Below are positions 23,052-37,105 of a DNA stretch of 64,000 nt, piece by piece (position 1 is the stretch's first letter; every line of letters starts with the position of its first letter). The DNA lies in NCBI GenBank assembly GCA_026413225.1, contig CM048552.1, positions 21,813,001 through 21,877,000 of the forward strand. The letters are read 5' to 3'. Below the pieces are notes generated by a model, which ran no database searches, was not told where the DNA came from, and saw only the letters and a program-made list of their open reading frames with translations. The position numbers and the translations under genes are program-made. The stretch comes from Otis tarda (Eukaryota > Chordata > Aves > Otidiformes > Otididae).

Positions 23052-26000
23052 CCTTCTTCTAAACCTTCCTCTCTCCTGCTTTCACTCTAATATACAATCA
23101 TGTATCTTGAGCTATTGGAAAGCTATTATACACATTATCACAAAGAACTCAATGTAAGAAAGACAATACAGTTTACTACAAATAAGTCTTCCTAGTTTTA
23201 TAATTCTGCTCTGTAAGGACACTAGTCATCCACTACTTTCTGTTAAAGTGGTGAGGCATATTGTCGATTAGAGAGCTCCCACTTTTATATCACTTAGTTT
23301 CAACTTACTACAATTACAGCTGGCTGCACACCCCAGATCCTCCTGCTCTAGGGTCAATAAAGAATGTGAGTCCTTAGAGGAATGTACCTCACTTATGCAC
23401 CAGTGTGGTTCACCTCTGCTAACCACAGCTGAAACAGAAATAATGTCCTAAATTAAACCATTTGATGGAGAGAGGCCAAAAGCAAGTCAAAACTTTAAGT
23501 GGCTGAATGGAGTATTTCTGAAGTCAAAAAGCACACGAAAAAAAATCTAAAAAGGTTTCTGGAAAACCTTCTGCACAAAAGGGCACAAGTCTCCAGATGC
23601 AAATGTCAGTTTGAGCTTTCTCTGTTCCTGGAGAGTAATAAAATACAAAATCTTCTTTAGTAAATGTTTCACAGCTCTGATGTACTTTAGTGACAAAATT
23701 CTTTCTGAAGTAATGTAACTTCCAAGTTATGTATTATCACTTATCAATTACACAACATGCAAAGAAGTCTTTGATATTAAGAAAAAAAAATAATCTTTCT
23801 GATAGATCTTACTTTGTTTCTAAATATCTAGGAAGGTTGCAGCATCCTGAATTTATTATTGCTCCTATTCCTTCCTTGCTGACTTTATCCATTAAGCTTC
23901 TTACTATTAGGAAACTACTCTTAAAACTACTGGCATTCTCCTTAAATGCCTTTTGCATATTTCGACTGTAAGATTAACAGACAGCTATTTTCTCTTGAGA
24001 CAAATTCTTTTGAAATGTTTTCATCAATCAGAACTTTGATTACAAAATAAACAAGGGAGACATTTTTAGATGGAAAATGTTGCTATTTTAGCTGCAGAAT
24101 CAAGAATAAAATGGAATGAATTCATGGCATTGACCAATGTTTTCCCTCTGCGTAACAAAAACAAGAGATTGCTTGACAACTAGGAGACTGCTTTGTCTCA
24201 CTGACGAGATACAGGGTTTGAGGGCAAAATGACACAGAAGTAGATCTGGTTTGAGATTGGAGACATATAAAGAATGCTTTAAGCAGATTTTTAAAAGCAC
24301 AGGAAGAAGGAAAGGCAAGAAGAGGAGCAATAAAATAAAGGAGGACAGGGAGTTCAAGAGAGTAAAAGTTAAGGGGAAGAAAAGGAAGAAAGATAAAGAA
24401 ATGCTCTTGGCAATTGATTTGATATATTACTATGAAATGTCGTTTCATTGAAAAATACTGATATATGAGCCCCAACAGTTTTGTCTGAAACATCTCAGAT
24501 TTGATTAACTTTCATCAAATCTAAGGCTTGAACTTCAGAAAGGCTTCCCTGAGGCTGCAGAGTCTGGGAACTGCTGATTGCCTTCCCCCGGCCTGTTGCT
24601 GCCCAAGAGCCAGGTGCCCAAGGAGTCTCAAACACTGCTTGATATAATTAATAGTCTTGTCCATTTTGCTGCTCATATACACAGGCTGATATGAAAGACA
24701 GTTTCAAAGAGCAGCTGCAGGGGCTGGTCAGCTCTCATTTATTCCATTATTTTTTAACATTTTGGGGTTTTGGCACTATTAAGCGGTTTGGAATATTGCA
24801 AATCCATATATAAAACTTTGTCACTTCTGCAAATCAGAGCCTCTGCTTTGTAACCCCAGCTAGTCAATATATCTTCAACACTTCTAATACATGTTCTGGC
24901 ACTTTGCAGGCATCAACTGTGGAAAAAAAATCATGCTGTATGTCTGGTTTTCCATTTCTGGCCACATGAGCTAGAGAATGAGTCAACTTTGAGTAAGGCT
25001 TTCCTTAGAGGTTTTGCTACAGCAAACCATGGAAAGGCTATCACAGTATAAGTAACTGAAAATATGCAAATTTTACTTCTCAGATGGTTTACCCCACACC
25101 TGCAGCACCCTAAGACTGCAGCTTCCCGGAACGTCCTTATCTTATTTGTGTGCTTTGCCATTCAGGTAGCAGGACAAACTCTCACAGAGTCCTAGGAATA
25201 TATACACTGCCTACTGGTCCTTCCATCACATATCTAGTGTGTCTCATCTCAGCAAGTCAAAACTATATGGACAATATTACCCTAAGTCAAAGCTAATTTC
25301 ATGCACTTCAGTCAATGGAAAGGAACCGGTACCTTTCAGAAAGCAATTCATTCCACTGGAAGGTAGTTAAGAAAGCAGGTGGAATAGATAATTTTCTGCT
25401 AATATCTATTTTTCTCCTTAGGTTATAAGGGGGAGCTTGGCAAATACAGCAAACATAAAAGTATTGGCTAGTGGAGATAAATCCTACACCTCATATCTTC
25501 ATCACATACGACTGTCTACTCCACCAAGTCTAGGTCTCCCAGACCTAGAACAGTGATCTGCGTTGAAGCCAATGGGTGCTAAAAGCAGCATAAGTTGGTC
25601 AGTGCCATCATGTTTCTGCTCAGATACTATTGTCCCCCTATTTGCAACATCCTCCCCTCTCTGCCTCATTGAAGCTGTTGCTACCATGTCTTAACAACAG
25701 ATTCCTCAAAGACACAAAATGGGAAATAGCCTGTGTAAAAAGCAGAATCTCCCAAACCTGATTCTTCTTTGAGCATGGCAGCAGCATGTTATATTTATTA
25801 TAAATGTGGTTGTCCAATGGCAGGGTAGGTTCCTGCACAGTACAAACCACATAATTTATCTTCTTGTTCATATGGACTGGCCTCAAAACAATGTTTCTTT
25901 CTGTTTCTTTGTTCTACCTAGGAAATTTCAAGGTTACCTTTTTTTTGAACTCATGCCTTATTTTCACAAATAAATAAGCTTTTAATTTCAAGACCTCAAA

Positions 26001-27066
26001 AAGCAGAGCATCCTCTCTAGCTAAGGAAAAATCTGCAAAATCCCCATGCAATGAGTCCGTTATAGTAGAACTGGAAAGACTAGTTTTCAGATTCCTGACC
26101 CTTTCACCGCATCATACTCTTTCAATATTTTGGAACCTGATGGAAGTTTTCTTAACTATGTTTATACTTTCTTAACTCTGTTTTTAATAAAGTATTAAAC
26201 AACAATGAAGCACTTGCACCTTGCAAACTACAGCAGTTTTGAATAAACAATGGAAACTTTTTAATGTGTCATCTAATCTTACTATCTCTTGTTTGTTGTA
26301 ATATGGTTGTGTGCTCACCCACAGTCTGCCTTATCTAAATTAACACAAGAGAATTCTGTTCTTTGCAAATAGAACTCTGCTTTTGTACAGCACTTTCTCT
26401 TTAATAGAACTGGACAAGCAATTAGTGAAATGACAGACTAACATATAATCTAAGAGATAGGACTAGTTAAGCAAATGAAACAAATTCTCCTAGGTTTTTA
26501 ATAAATAAGTGGTTGAATAGTTTATGAGTGTGTCTTTACTGCTAACTAGATGTCCATAAACATAAATTTGAGTTGTCATATGTGTTTATAGAAGGTAGAG
26601 TTTAAATTAATGTGTCTTTAATACATAGGAATATTTGCTAGGAAGTTTCAGCTTCTGGTGTTTACAGTTGACTTTAGTTTTCAAAGATTCAGGACAAATG
26701 GGTCTAGATTGCATTTTTTTTTCCTCTCTTCCATTCTTTTTTTCTCATCACTCTGAAAAGTTCAAACTTTCAGTATAGGTTACATGCAGTTCACATCCAA
26801 ATTACCTACCCATTCACCCCAGCTAGAAGTATCTTTCCTGATAATAGCATTCAACTCTATAAAAATCTCTGCTGAACTTATCTCTACCCTTCAATAATTT
26901 ATCCACTTTTGCTCATATTTTCATTCACCTTTTCCTTGATCTATTTCCTTACGAAGATTTCAACATCCCATACTTTTGTTACACAACTCTTCTACCCAGA
27001 AATTAAAATATGCAAAGCAGAAGAAATGTTTTATGTGATAAGAAATGTATTATGTATTTGTAAAGT
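23052..27066. other. Unique sequence with a purine-rich tract, no gene
   Basis: About 4 kb of mostly AT-rich DNA. It contains the purine tract at 24290-24402, a small GC-richer patch around 24540-24640 of unknown identity, and a direct repeat TTTCTTAACTnTGTTT in the 26140-26190 region. Open frames here, including a 123-codon one on the minus strand, are by-products of the purine tract. Confidence 0.5.
24290..24402 (+). repeat. Polypurine tract
   Basis: Roughly 110 bases are almost entirely A and G on the + strand, with AGGAAG and AAGAAA words. The complementary strand reads as Phe/Leu/Pro/Ser-rich frames, which explains the overlapping minus-strand open frames here. No coding signal. Confidence 0.8.
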
Positions 27067-28193
27067 TGTCATAGTTTAGCCCCACTCAGAACCAAGTTAT
27101 GCAGTTTTTCACTCACTCTCTTCATGCTCTGAGAGAATGGAGGAGAGAGAATCTAACAAAAAGCTTAAGGTTTGAGATAAGGACAGAAGAGATCATTCAA
27201 GTTACCATTACGGGCAAAACAGACTTGATTTAGGGAAAACTATTTCAATGTATTATTAATAAAATAAAGCAGGATAAGGAGAGAGACAATAACAACTTCC
27301 CTCACCCCACCCCTCTTCCCAGGCTTAACTTCATTTCAAATTATCTCTACCTCCTTCCCCTCATCCCAGGTGGCACAGTGGGTAATAGGGAATGGGGATT
27401 ACAGTCAGTTCATCACATGTTGTTTTCTGCTGCTCCTTCCTCCTCGGGGGAAGAACTCTTCACATTCCTCCCCTGCTCCAGCGTGGGGTCCCTCCCGTGG
27501 GCTACAGTCCTTCACAAACTGCTCCAGCATGGCTTGTTTTCCCATGGGGTGCAGTCCCTCTGGAACTGGCTGCCCCAGCACAGACCCTCCACAGGCCACA
27601 GCCTCCTTTGGGCATCCACCTGCCCCAGCATGGGGTCCTCCATGGGCTGCAGGTGGATCTCTGCTCCTTCGTGGGCCTCCATGGGCTGCAGGGGCACAGC
27701 CGGCCTCACCATGGGCTGCACCACGGGCTGCAGGGGAATCTCTGCTGGGAGCAACGTTACTCCTTCTCCCTCCTTCTTCACCGACCTTGGTGTCTGCAGC
27801 CGTTCTTCTCACAAAAAAAATTCTTAACAATCGGCTCAGGCAGACGCCTCTCAGGTTCTCTTCACATCTCCTCTCTTCACTTCTCACAGCCGAGTCAGAT
27901 GCAGACGGCCGTCCGGCAGGAGGCCAGAGAGTGAGGGCTGCAAGGTCGACAAGGCTCACGCCTCCCCATCTCTGCGCCCTTCTTCTTCTTCAGTCCTTTT
28001 TAATTTTATTTGATATTTTCCATTCTTAAATACATTATCACAGAGGCATTATCACTGTCACCAATTTGCTTGGCCCTGGCCGGTGGCAGGTTGACCCTAG
28101 ACCCAGCTGAGTCCACCAGACAAAGGGGTAACTTCTAGCAGCTTCTTGCAGAAGCTGCCACTGTAGCCCCCACCGCTACATAAAACCAGGACA
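27067..28193 (-). mobile_element. Solo LTR of an avian endogenous retrovirus
   Basis: The element runs from TGTC (27067) to GACA (28193), about 1.13 kb, with the TG...CA ends of an LTR. The sense direction is minus: a TATA-like TATTTAAGAA lies near 28025-28035 on the reverse strand, and the order of blocks matches the copy at 51747-52764. Its centre (about 27470-27745) is a GC-rich minisatellite-like run of ~39-bp units containing CTCCAGCATGGG and CATGGGCTGCAG-type words. The flanks AAAGT and AAAGA are a possible worn 5-bp target duplication, which would fit an ERVL-type element. No internal region is present, so this is a solo LTR fossil. It is clearly homologous to the LTR at 48381-49508. 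Several frames are open across the minisatellite but are not genes. Confidence 0.88.
27470..27745. repeat. Minisatellite-like array inside the LTR
   Basis: Imperfect units of about 36-40 bp, each with a CATGGG or GTGGG word and a CTGCAG or CCACAG word, run through the middle of the LTR. The same array is present in the LTRs at 48775-49045 and, inverted, at about 52045-52375, so it is an inherited part of the family. Confidence 0.75.
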
Positions 28194-30673
28194 AAAGAAC
28201 TAAGTCAGTACCTCATTATAGATGATTCCACACTGGATAGATCTTGTGAAAATGATAGTAGATACTGTTAGACTCAGTAGTGATGTCTATTAACTTGTGT
28301 TGTTATCCGATAAAGCTGCCTTAAGACCTTTCTGTTCGTGTATTTTCTGCAGGTCTTCCACAAATCTTTCTTACAAGATCTCAGAAAGTATTAGAAGATT
28401 GTCAGAGGCTGATCACAGATTTCTTCTTCAGAAAGTCTAAATCACAGTAAGGGTGTGCCTTAAATTCTTCAGATATCCTGGATAAATATACCAGGATGGT
28501 CAGCACTGAGTGAGGAGTTCTGTATTGTGCCCTGCTTTTAGTGACTGACACACCCACAAGGATACAATGCACCTTAATTTGTCAGATTACCCAGGAGTAA
28601 TCTTATCTCAAAGTAAAATTTAAGGATAGAATGGTGTTTACTTAAACCATGATTTGAGAGAGAGGTCATGAAAAGATATGACAAAAAATCAGTATTAAGG
28701 TTATATTTAACAATAAGGATTTTGTTTGAGTGTTCCAGCATTTATCTAGTTTGTCACTGCTGGGTAATTAGCCTATACAATGCACACTTGGCCCTTGAGA
28801 GTTCTTCTGGCTACTTCAGTCTTTCTCCTATTGTTGAAGATGACTATCTGCAGCATACGGGCAGCTGCCCTGGGTGACCTACCCTTTTTCTAGCCCCGCC
28901 TAGGATGACCTTATCTTTCCTCTCTGCTAATGTTTACCTACCCCTCATTTCATGCAGTTGGGCACTGAGACATCACAGGGTAACACAAGGGATGAAATAA
29001 TTTACTTTCCCCTTCTTTTTAATAAAATTATATTAATGTTTTTATTACTTACTTTAATTAGTACATCTCTGTTTTTAGAGTGATTTCCCCATTTTACAGT
29101 TTTCTTAAGAATTCTTGTAAAGCTGTTCATGTCATATCTTCAAAAAGATAAAATTCACTCTCCTCTTACTAGATTTATAGCTTCTTTTCCTCTGTGGCTC
29201 TTTTATAAAGAACAAGCATGATGTAACAGGATTTGGGAGTTGGAAATGTAATGTTGTGGCGATATAATTGCAGTCAAACTTTTATCCCCACAGTCAGCTT
29301 CACTGACTTCATTATGGACCCCAAAACAGTATTTACAGATTTTTTTCCTGCTTCGAGCCAGAGGACAAATAATACCATGAACTTATAAGTTGATAGACCC
29401 ACTTCTGAGCGCCGTATGGCATCTGATCAACAGAAACTAGAACTACTCCAAAGATGTAGTTTGTTCTTCTGCCAAGGGAATTCAAGAAAATGCACAACAA
29501 ATGTATGTTGTGTAGGGGATGAAAGGGAATGGGGGAGTATGTCTATCCTATTGTTTCTAGATAACTGTTTCTGTTTACCAGTGTCTAACTATCTGGGCAG
29601 ATAACATTGAGGCTATATTCTATGACCATTGGCCTGTGTTCCACAGGCACTGTTCCCAGATAACTTTGTCAGACTTTCAAACAAGGAAGCCTGAATTTTC
29701 AGGAGTAGGATAAATTCTTGCTTCCTCATCTTTTGGTGGCCAAAGCTGGAGACTGGACATCTGCTAGTCTGTAAACCAGTCAGATTTGGTGTAGTACCTC
29801 CACAAGGTGCAGGATATGCGAAACAACTCTGAACTTCTTAGTATGAAGAGTCTATTAACAGTTCCTTTGTCCTCCTAATTCTTGCTTCCAAGTTATGGTG
29901 TACGTTATGAATGCCAAATTTTTCTGGGTATGTGTTGCCTAGTCTAATTTGTTTTCCAATTTGCGTGTGTGTGAATTTATTAACTCAAAACTGAACATTT
30001 TTCACTATCCGTCATTCACAGGCCCATTGAATTCAGTGCTCTCTGCTTCAATTTTTTACAGTTAAAGGAGAATCTCCTAGTCTTCAAATCAAATCCTGAC
30101 AAAAACAATTGCTGTCAGGACTAGTAAATGTGTGATGGTATTTCAGGGTAGAGTGTCCATGATTTCCATTTACTATTGAAAGTGGCAGACATCTTCAGAC
30201 ATAATGCTAGGTACTTAGCCAGGCTTTAAATAAGTGGGACAATCAAATCCAGTAGTTCAGGGAGACTTGTGCCTTTAGATTGTCTATAACCAGTTTATGT
30301 CATTTGAGCTGACTGATTGGGTGTTTGAACCTGAATATACATAACATTCTTTTGTCTGATCCATTTTGGTCTTCTGAAGGAAATAGGATCAGTTTGTATT
30401 TAAACTTTCCAGCTTAAACAGTACATTTGAGTTCAGACCTTTCGTTCTTACTGAGGAAAAATTTGCCCCATGTCATTACATATGAGAAAGCAATGGCTGA
30501 ATGAGCAACATAGGACAGAGTTTTCATTAGGTGTACATGGAATTTTTCCGGTTAGATGAGTATGAATGTTTATGCAACAACGAATTTTTTTTTTCATTCT
30601 TACTGTTTTCATAAGCTGTCTGAGCGATACAAGAATTAAATGCATTTGCTTTAAAAAAAGACATTGTTCAGCC
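28194..30673. other. Unique sequence, no gene
   Basis: AT-rich DNA with nothing recognised. Frames up to about 70 codons look random. Confidence 0.55.
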
Positions 30674-30738
30674 CAATGGGTTGGACTGGATGATCTTAAA
30701 GGTCTTTTCCAGCCTAAACGGTTCTATGATTCTATGAA
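30674..30738 (+). mobile_element. CR1 3' tail fragment
   Basis: A 65-bp remnant holds the extreme CR1 3' end: TTGGACTGGATGATCTTAAA, then the GGTCTTTTCCAGCCTAAACG block and two ATTCTATG-type units. It is a severely 5'-truncated insertion. A 12-bp direct repeat, CATTCTTACTGT, lies on both sides (30595-30606 and 30765-30776) but does not touch the CR1 ends. Confidence 0.9.
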
Positions 30739-33700
30739 TATTACAATTGTGCATTTCTTTTTGCCATTCTTACTGTACTTTCTTCTGTGACAAACACAGA
30801 GCTCAGATCGACTAGTCTTGTCTGTTTCGGCCTTCTCTCTAGATGGAAGATAGAACAGACAATATATTTAGCATATTCATCATCCTCTACCTGTGTAAGA
30901 ACTGGTAGACAAAAATAGGATTTTTATTGTTTCTTTTTGCATAATGTATACCAGTGTTACAATGTCAAAGGGATGGTTCAACACTTGAAATGTGTAAGTT
31001 AGAAGATCTATTTCTGAACAATTGGAGTGCTATTCCTGTGTTTCTATAGATATTAAAATTAGGAATCATATTTAATGTTTACTCCTTTTGCAAATTCTTA
31101 ACTCAGGTTTCAGCTTCCGTATTCTTTTTTTTTTGTGGGATTTTTTTTTGTTGTTTATTTGTTGGCTTGGTTTTTTTTTATAACAGAAAACACACAAAAA
31201 TTACTGATTCAAAATGACTCTATGAAAGGAAATGTTATTTTCATACCTTTTCGTAAGTGAAGATTGAAAGTAAAAATCCGACTCCTTTTTGCACCAATAA
31301 GAAAATCGATTCTAATTGTTAGAGGGGCTAATTCAAATAATTGGCTTATAGGCTGAAATACTGCTGATGGTGAGCAGGTATTCCAGAATCTCAGCCTTTG
31401 GCTCTAGAATCACACAGCTCAATGAAGTCAGTAGACCTTTGTCCAGTGGTTACAAGGAATTAAAATGTGTTAAAATGTAACAATTATAATGTAAAAATCC
31501 TTTCATTGAAGTGAAAAGGCATAGCTTATTCATCTCAACATTTGAAGCATTGATATGGTCTCGGGCACACACCTAGAAGATAAAGCAAAATGTCCACAAT
31601 ATGTGGCAAAACTACATGAAAGACTCATGCACATTTACTAGCATTATACTTTTTTAGTTGCATGATTTTTTATGATTGGTTGTATTTCATTAATTTGTCA
31701 CCCATAAAAAGGTTTGAATTACAATGAAGCAATGAAGATTATCACACATTAAGGCAAAAGATTCCATGCCAAGCAAAACATAGGAAAAAAAGTTGAAATG
31801 GTCCAATGAAAAATTGCCATGAAAATCTGTGTAAATTTATCTAATTTTTTGCACTGACTTAGTCTTCCCAGGTTTGGAAAATGGATTTACATACGTTGAA
31901 AAACACTACTATGACACCATCAAATTACTGCAATCAACTGAAAAAAACTTTAAAAAGCCAAACTCAGAAGCTAAAAATAAATTCTGAAACATTTGCCAAA
32001 ACTTGTTTCCATAATTTAAAAAAAACCCCCAGATTTGGCATTTTAGAAGATATCTGTACTGTAAATTCTTTAAAAACTTTTAGATTGGCCAATCTTTGAC
32101 ATTCCAGAACTCAGAAAATTGGTAAAATCAAATCATAATATTTCAGGAACTTCTGACTTCTTTTTTTAATTAAAAATATTACTATCAAAAAAAACCTCTT
32201 CAAACTGTTCCATAGCAAGTCTATGGGCTTAGGTGACAGTAAGAGTTAAGTTCAAAACTTTCAATGTATTTTCTCATGCCTATGGTGAATATGAATCTGC
32301 AAAGAAGCAACCGATGTTCTGAGTTATGAATTACAATTGAACAACCGACCTTGATCAAAGATCTTTTGATCACTGAAAGTTCAGGGTATCCACACTGACT
32401 GTATTAGGTTATCTGGAAATTAATTAAGGTTGAATATGTAACTAATGTGTGTCTGAAAAAATGTATGAAACAACTTTGAGAATCCTTTGTTCCCTTCAAG
32501 ACATAATACCCAGAAAAAAAAAGTAATGTTAATATCTTTAAGAGTTCAAATAGGAAACAGCATTATAATTCAACATTTTTCTTGTTATCTCAGGTAGTTT
32601 TAGTCCAAGGATATGTACACATAGTGATCCTTAGTTGTGATATCTCTACTTCTGGTGACTTATACTCATCAATTAGTGTACTACTAATTATATGCCAGAA
32701 ATACAATGGGTTGAAGAAGCTGTTACTATGTAGTTTACTTCCAAGGTCTGTTTGCTCATTCTATTACATCTGAATGTTGTCAGTATTCTAAGATTAGGAT
32801 TCAGTGGACCAATCACACTTTTCCCATATTTTGTATGTCATCTAAACTTTCTACTGAACTGTTTATCAAAAATGATAATTAGTGTCTAAAATACATTGGC
32901 ACTCCTTCACAAATTCTCATCCATTTTAGTTAGTTTCTAAGAACAATCATGAAGTTTTTTGTGGAAAATAAGTTACTTCTAAAGAAACTGAAATGAGAAA
33001 AGCTAACTGACTCAAACTTAATGTTTTACATACTACAAATACAGGCAAGGCAGCCAAAAACTAATCATGACTATGTTTACATGTATACAATAGGCACAGG
33101 AAAGCAGTGCTGAAAACTCTGAGAGTACGAGATTTATGGAGTACTTGTGCATGATTTTCCAGCTTTTTAAACAACTGTTCATGATTGAAAAGTAGTTTAC
33201 TGTTAGTCAATAATTCCCATTATTAGTTTGCCAAGAAATGATAATTTTGAAGGGAAGAGTTTTGAAGATTTTTCTTAGTTAGTTAAATGTCATGGATTGA
33301 GAGAATGGTAAAATAATTCCATCATAAACTGTTGCAGTTCAAGGAATAAATAATCTGCATTTCTTTCTAGTACTGCCATTAAGCAAAAAATCCTGGACAA
33401 TATACATAAAACTGTTTGAAAATCATGAACAGTGCCTCTTTGCCATACACACTGTAGTGTTTGGAACATACAGCTAGAGATACACGTGTCTTGTCTTTTA
33501 TAAAAGACATCAGTACCCAATACAGAGGATTAAATTAAAAGGAAATGTCACTTGTAGCTCTTTTTCAGCTACTGAAACCAAACCTTTCAGAGCAAAGAAT
33601 GTTCTTTACTGAGCTTTTGCCAATTGCAGAGCTGATTTAGCACATACACTCTTAACCTAGGAAAATGTTTAATAATGATAAATAAATAAATGCTTCATAA

Positions 33701-36700
33701 AGGAGTTTTCCTCAATTTAGACACCTAAACTTGCTAAGAACCTCTAAGTATTTGGGCAATTGACTTTTCTCATTTTTTTTCTGCAAAGCTGCAAAAGCAC
33801 ATAGATCGAACTGGCTTCAGTGGGATTTTAAGGTTCTCTGCACTTTGCAGAAACCAGCCTAGTATGAGCTGTTATTACAGAAAGTGGGTTTCACCAGGCT
33901 CAGTGAAACTTAACATCATTCCCAATCCATGCAGTGGGGAACACTTTAAATTCAAGAACACTTTCATTGTCCCATCTGCTAGTATGCTTGGTTTTTCCCA
34001 CCTCTTCTAAGGGTTTCTAAATTATTTTCAAAGATGAGTCCCTAGGCCAAGTCTTTCAGGCTTCTGTGTAATAAGAAAGGATATTCTAAGTGAACCATAT
34101 TTCTAAGCAAACTATATACTGTTTTCATGAAGTGAACATGGTTATGATTATCCCTGCCTGCATTCGAAACTTAAAAAGACAGAGAATGATAAAGAAAAGT
34201 AGCAGCTACATTAGAGATAGTGAGAAGCTAGAAGCAAAGGAAATCTCTCCAACATTTTTTCCTTTTAGTTACACAAAAGGCCCCCGTCGCTGTGTCTGTG
34301 CTCAAAGCTTGTAGGAATCTGGCTAGAGGTCTTATTAAAAACACTCACAATGACAATAGTGGAAGCTGGCATCACCTGTTCCCATGGAAGGAGACAGAGC
34401 AAGACGTCTTAATTCTGCTTGAACTGAACGGTTTACAGGAGAGAAACAGAACACAGGATAGTACAAATTAGAAATGTTATTACAGTATGAAAGTCCAAAC
34501 TAAATTCAGATTGGTGAAGAGCTGAGTATCTATGCTACTTCAATAATTCACAGTACATCTATCAAAGCAGTACAAGCAACAAAATAATAATATAAAATGC
34601 ATTAATCAGTGTTATTAGTTTATGTTGCAAATGCAACAGATTTTTTGAGATTTTTTTTTTTATTAAAAGATGAATTGGGATCTAGCTTTTCCTTAATATA
34701 AGCCCACCTGTTCTCTTACTTAGACCATTTTGTAGTTTTCAGCATAAAGAGGCCTCGGTGCTACTGTAATTTAAAATTTTACTGCTGCCACTAATACAGG
34801 TAATAGAAACATGTATATTTTTGAAAAGCAGACAAGGCTTACTAATTTGTATAGGCCCAGCATATGGATTTCGTGTCACTACTAAGTTGGGCTATATTGC
34901 TGCCTAAGTCTTGACTGATTCTGGAGTCTGGACTAGATCTTCAGCTAGTGTAAATCATTGTAAAGCCGTTGAAAACAGAGACTTCTAACATGTCAGAATT
35001 GAAAGGCTAAATTTCCCAATAAGATAATATTTCTAATTAGTTCTACATGTTGCACTTTGTCTTATAAGACCTTGCAATTGCCTAAACCTGTTTGGAATGA
35101 GAAAAAGAATGCAGACGAAAAAAAAAGAGGCATTCATCTTTTCTTAAACCAGGTGGAAGCTCATTCCTGAGTCAATTTTCTTTTGATATTTCATTTGACA
35201 AAATATTTCTGAAATTTGCAAGGGTCATTCACTGAGAAGCTGACAAATAGTGTTCTAAGTAAGTCATGCTCTGGACTAGGATGAATGTATTTGTTCGAGG
35301 TATTTGAATTATTATTAAGAAAAGAAAAAGAGTTTAATTTTATTCCATCCATTTTTCTTGTCATCTCTATCTCTTTTCTAATAATTTGGTCAAATCCTCA
35401 GATGACATAAAATAGTAACACTTCATTGTCTCAGTATGTTATATATAATTTCAAAGAAAGTTTTACTTCTTGTTTCATAGTAAAGCTCTATTAAGAAAAA
35501 TATCAAGTATCCTACCAACCTCAAACTCAACATTTGCTTCAAAAAATGTGGGATGCTGTGATTTAACATAAATAATTTTTCGTTGTACCAGTGTGGTAAT
35601 AACATTACAGAGATCTGTTTCCAAAAATTATTTTACTTTCATAATAACTATTTGGTTTATGACATAAAGAATAGTAAGAAAGCAAAAAATGTAGTTTGTG
35701 GTTTTCTGTATTCATAGTCCACCTGTAGATTCCATTAGGCACCATAAATTCGTAGATCACATATAACTGCTTGCTCCAGTTCCAACCATTGTCCACCTAT
35801 CACAAAATAACAGAGGCCTCGTCTCTCACCAGTACCTTGATGCAACTGTCCTGTTGAGTCTCAGCATTTCACTATGCCTCTTTCATTAAAGGCTTTATAT
35901 TCTGAATTTCCCTTCAGTTTTCCTTGCTTTCATTTTATTTCCAGTAAACTGTTAGCCTTTGTTTTGTTTTAGTTTTCCTCTTGTTTAATACTTGTTCTCT
36001 TCTCTTTCTCTTCCTTATTTTTGTACTATTTCCTCTGTCATGATTAACAAGGGTCAGCACCCACTCCCACTTGTTGAGGAAACATTTATCTGTCTGATAG
36101 ACTTGTATTGAGATTGAAAATATACCAACACTCTGTTGTATGCAGAGGGAGAGTGGGACCACCAGTACTTTATCTCTAGTTCTAAGACTTCATGAGAATT
36201 ACTAATTACTTAATCTGCTATCTGGAGTTCTCAGATATCTTCAAGCTATAATTCTGTGCTTGCCATTCTAGTTTCCAGCATAGTGACTTTCAAGAAGGCC
36301 AGTCTACTTGTTTCTAGAAGTAATTTTTAAAAAATTATTTGCATCTCAGAAGTGATTTGGAGAAGCTTGCATTGCCCATCCAGCCCCACTTTAGTATTTG
36401 TTAGCTCTGATCTTATTCAGTGACGTAATATGGGATGTGATGGACCAATAAGGGAAAAAGATTAATTCCAGTCCTATTAAAAAAAAAAAGAAAGAACCTT
36501 TTGATTTCCTCTGGGCAGTTCTCTTGAGGACTTGGTGCTTGCTTCTATTTGAATGAACTGTATCCTGGACTTTCTGTCTCTCATAGAGATATATACCTAT
36601 ATGTAGATTTTACACTAGTACTTCTAAGGATCAGGGTGAGGACACTAGTTCCTGAAGAAGAAAGGCTGATTTCAGACATGGCTCAGCATAGCCCATTCCA
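30739..36700. other. Unique AT-rich sequence, no gene
   Basis: Six kilobases of desert. Low-complexity T runs occur at 31120-31180, with further A or T runs near 32020, 34650 and 36480. No transposable element or coding signal is recognised. Confidence 0.55.
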
Positions 36701-37105
36701 GTGAACTGCATAAATGAGGGCAACTTGCTTTTACTTAGACGTGTTTCTAGATGTAATGATAAAATTGCCAGATGTGATCCTCACATGCTCCACAGGTTTG
36801 CAAAGCACCTCAGTAACATCTCAGAAATGCTTCTTTCTACAATATATGTAGGACTGCTGGCTGGAGCTCCACCTACCTCAGTCGGGAGTTTTCTCTGCAC
36901 AGTGTCGTACCTGGCAGAGCAATCCCTCTGTCTGCATTCTCCTAATGATTTTGAAATATTTCTGTGGTTAACCAGGGTAGGTGAAGATAGTAGTGTTTAC
37001 CTGTTGCCACATATAGACAAGTATGTCAGTGTTGCCTATGTTAACGGGAAGGCTTTAAGGCATTTTGCCTGCATGCATGCTGATGACTGCATTTCTTCTT
37101 GCTGA
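36701..37105 (+). other. 134-codon open frame of unknown status
   Basis: This is the longest + strand frame outside repeats. The translation begins MNCINEGNLLLLRRV and includes a Cys- and His-rich end (residues 120-134). No signal peptide, transmembrane helix, repeat or known domain is evident, and there is no polyadenylation or promoter context. Given AT-rich random sequence of this length, one or a few frames this long are expected by chance. I list it because it is free of repeats and its base composition is a little richer in G+C than its flanks. It is most likely not a gene. Confidence 0.12.

Noticed and set aside
24100-24493. Two overlapping minus-strand frames of 85 and 123 codons with Leu/Phe-rich segments
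   Set aside because: They are caused by the purine tract at 24290-24402. Both frames are open because TTT/CTT/CCT-type codons dominate.
27370-28029. Long open frames (219, 180, 149 codons on +, 184 on -) that could be read as a proline/alanine-rich protein
   Set aside because: They overlap in four frames across a solo LTR with a GC-rich minisatellite. The openness comes from repeat composition and not from coding constraint.
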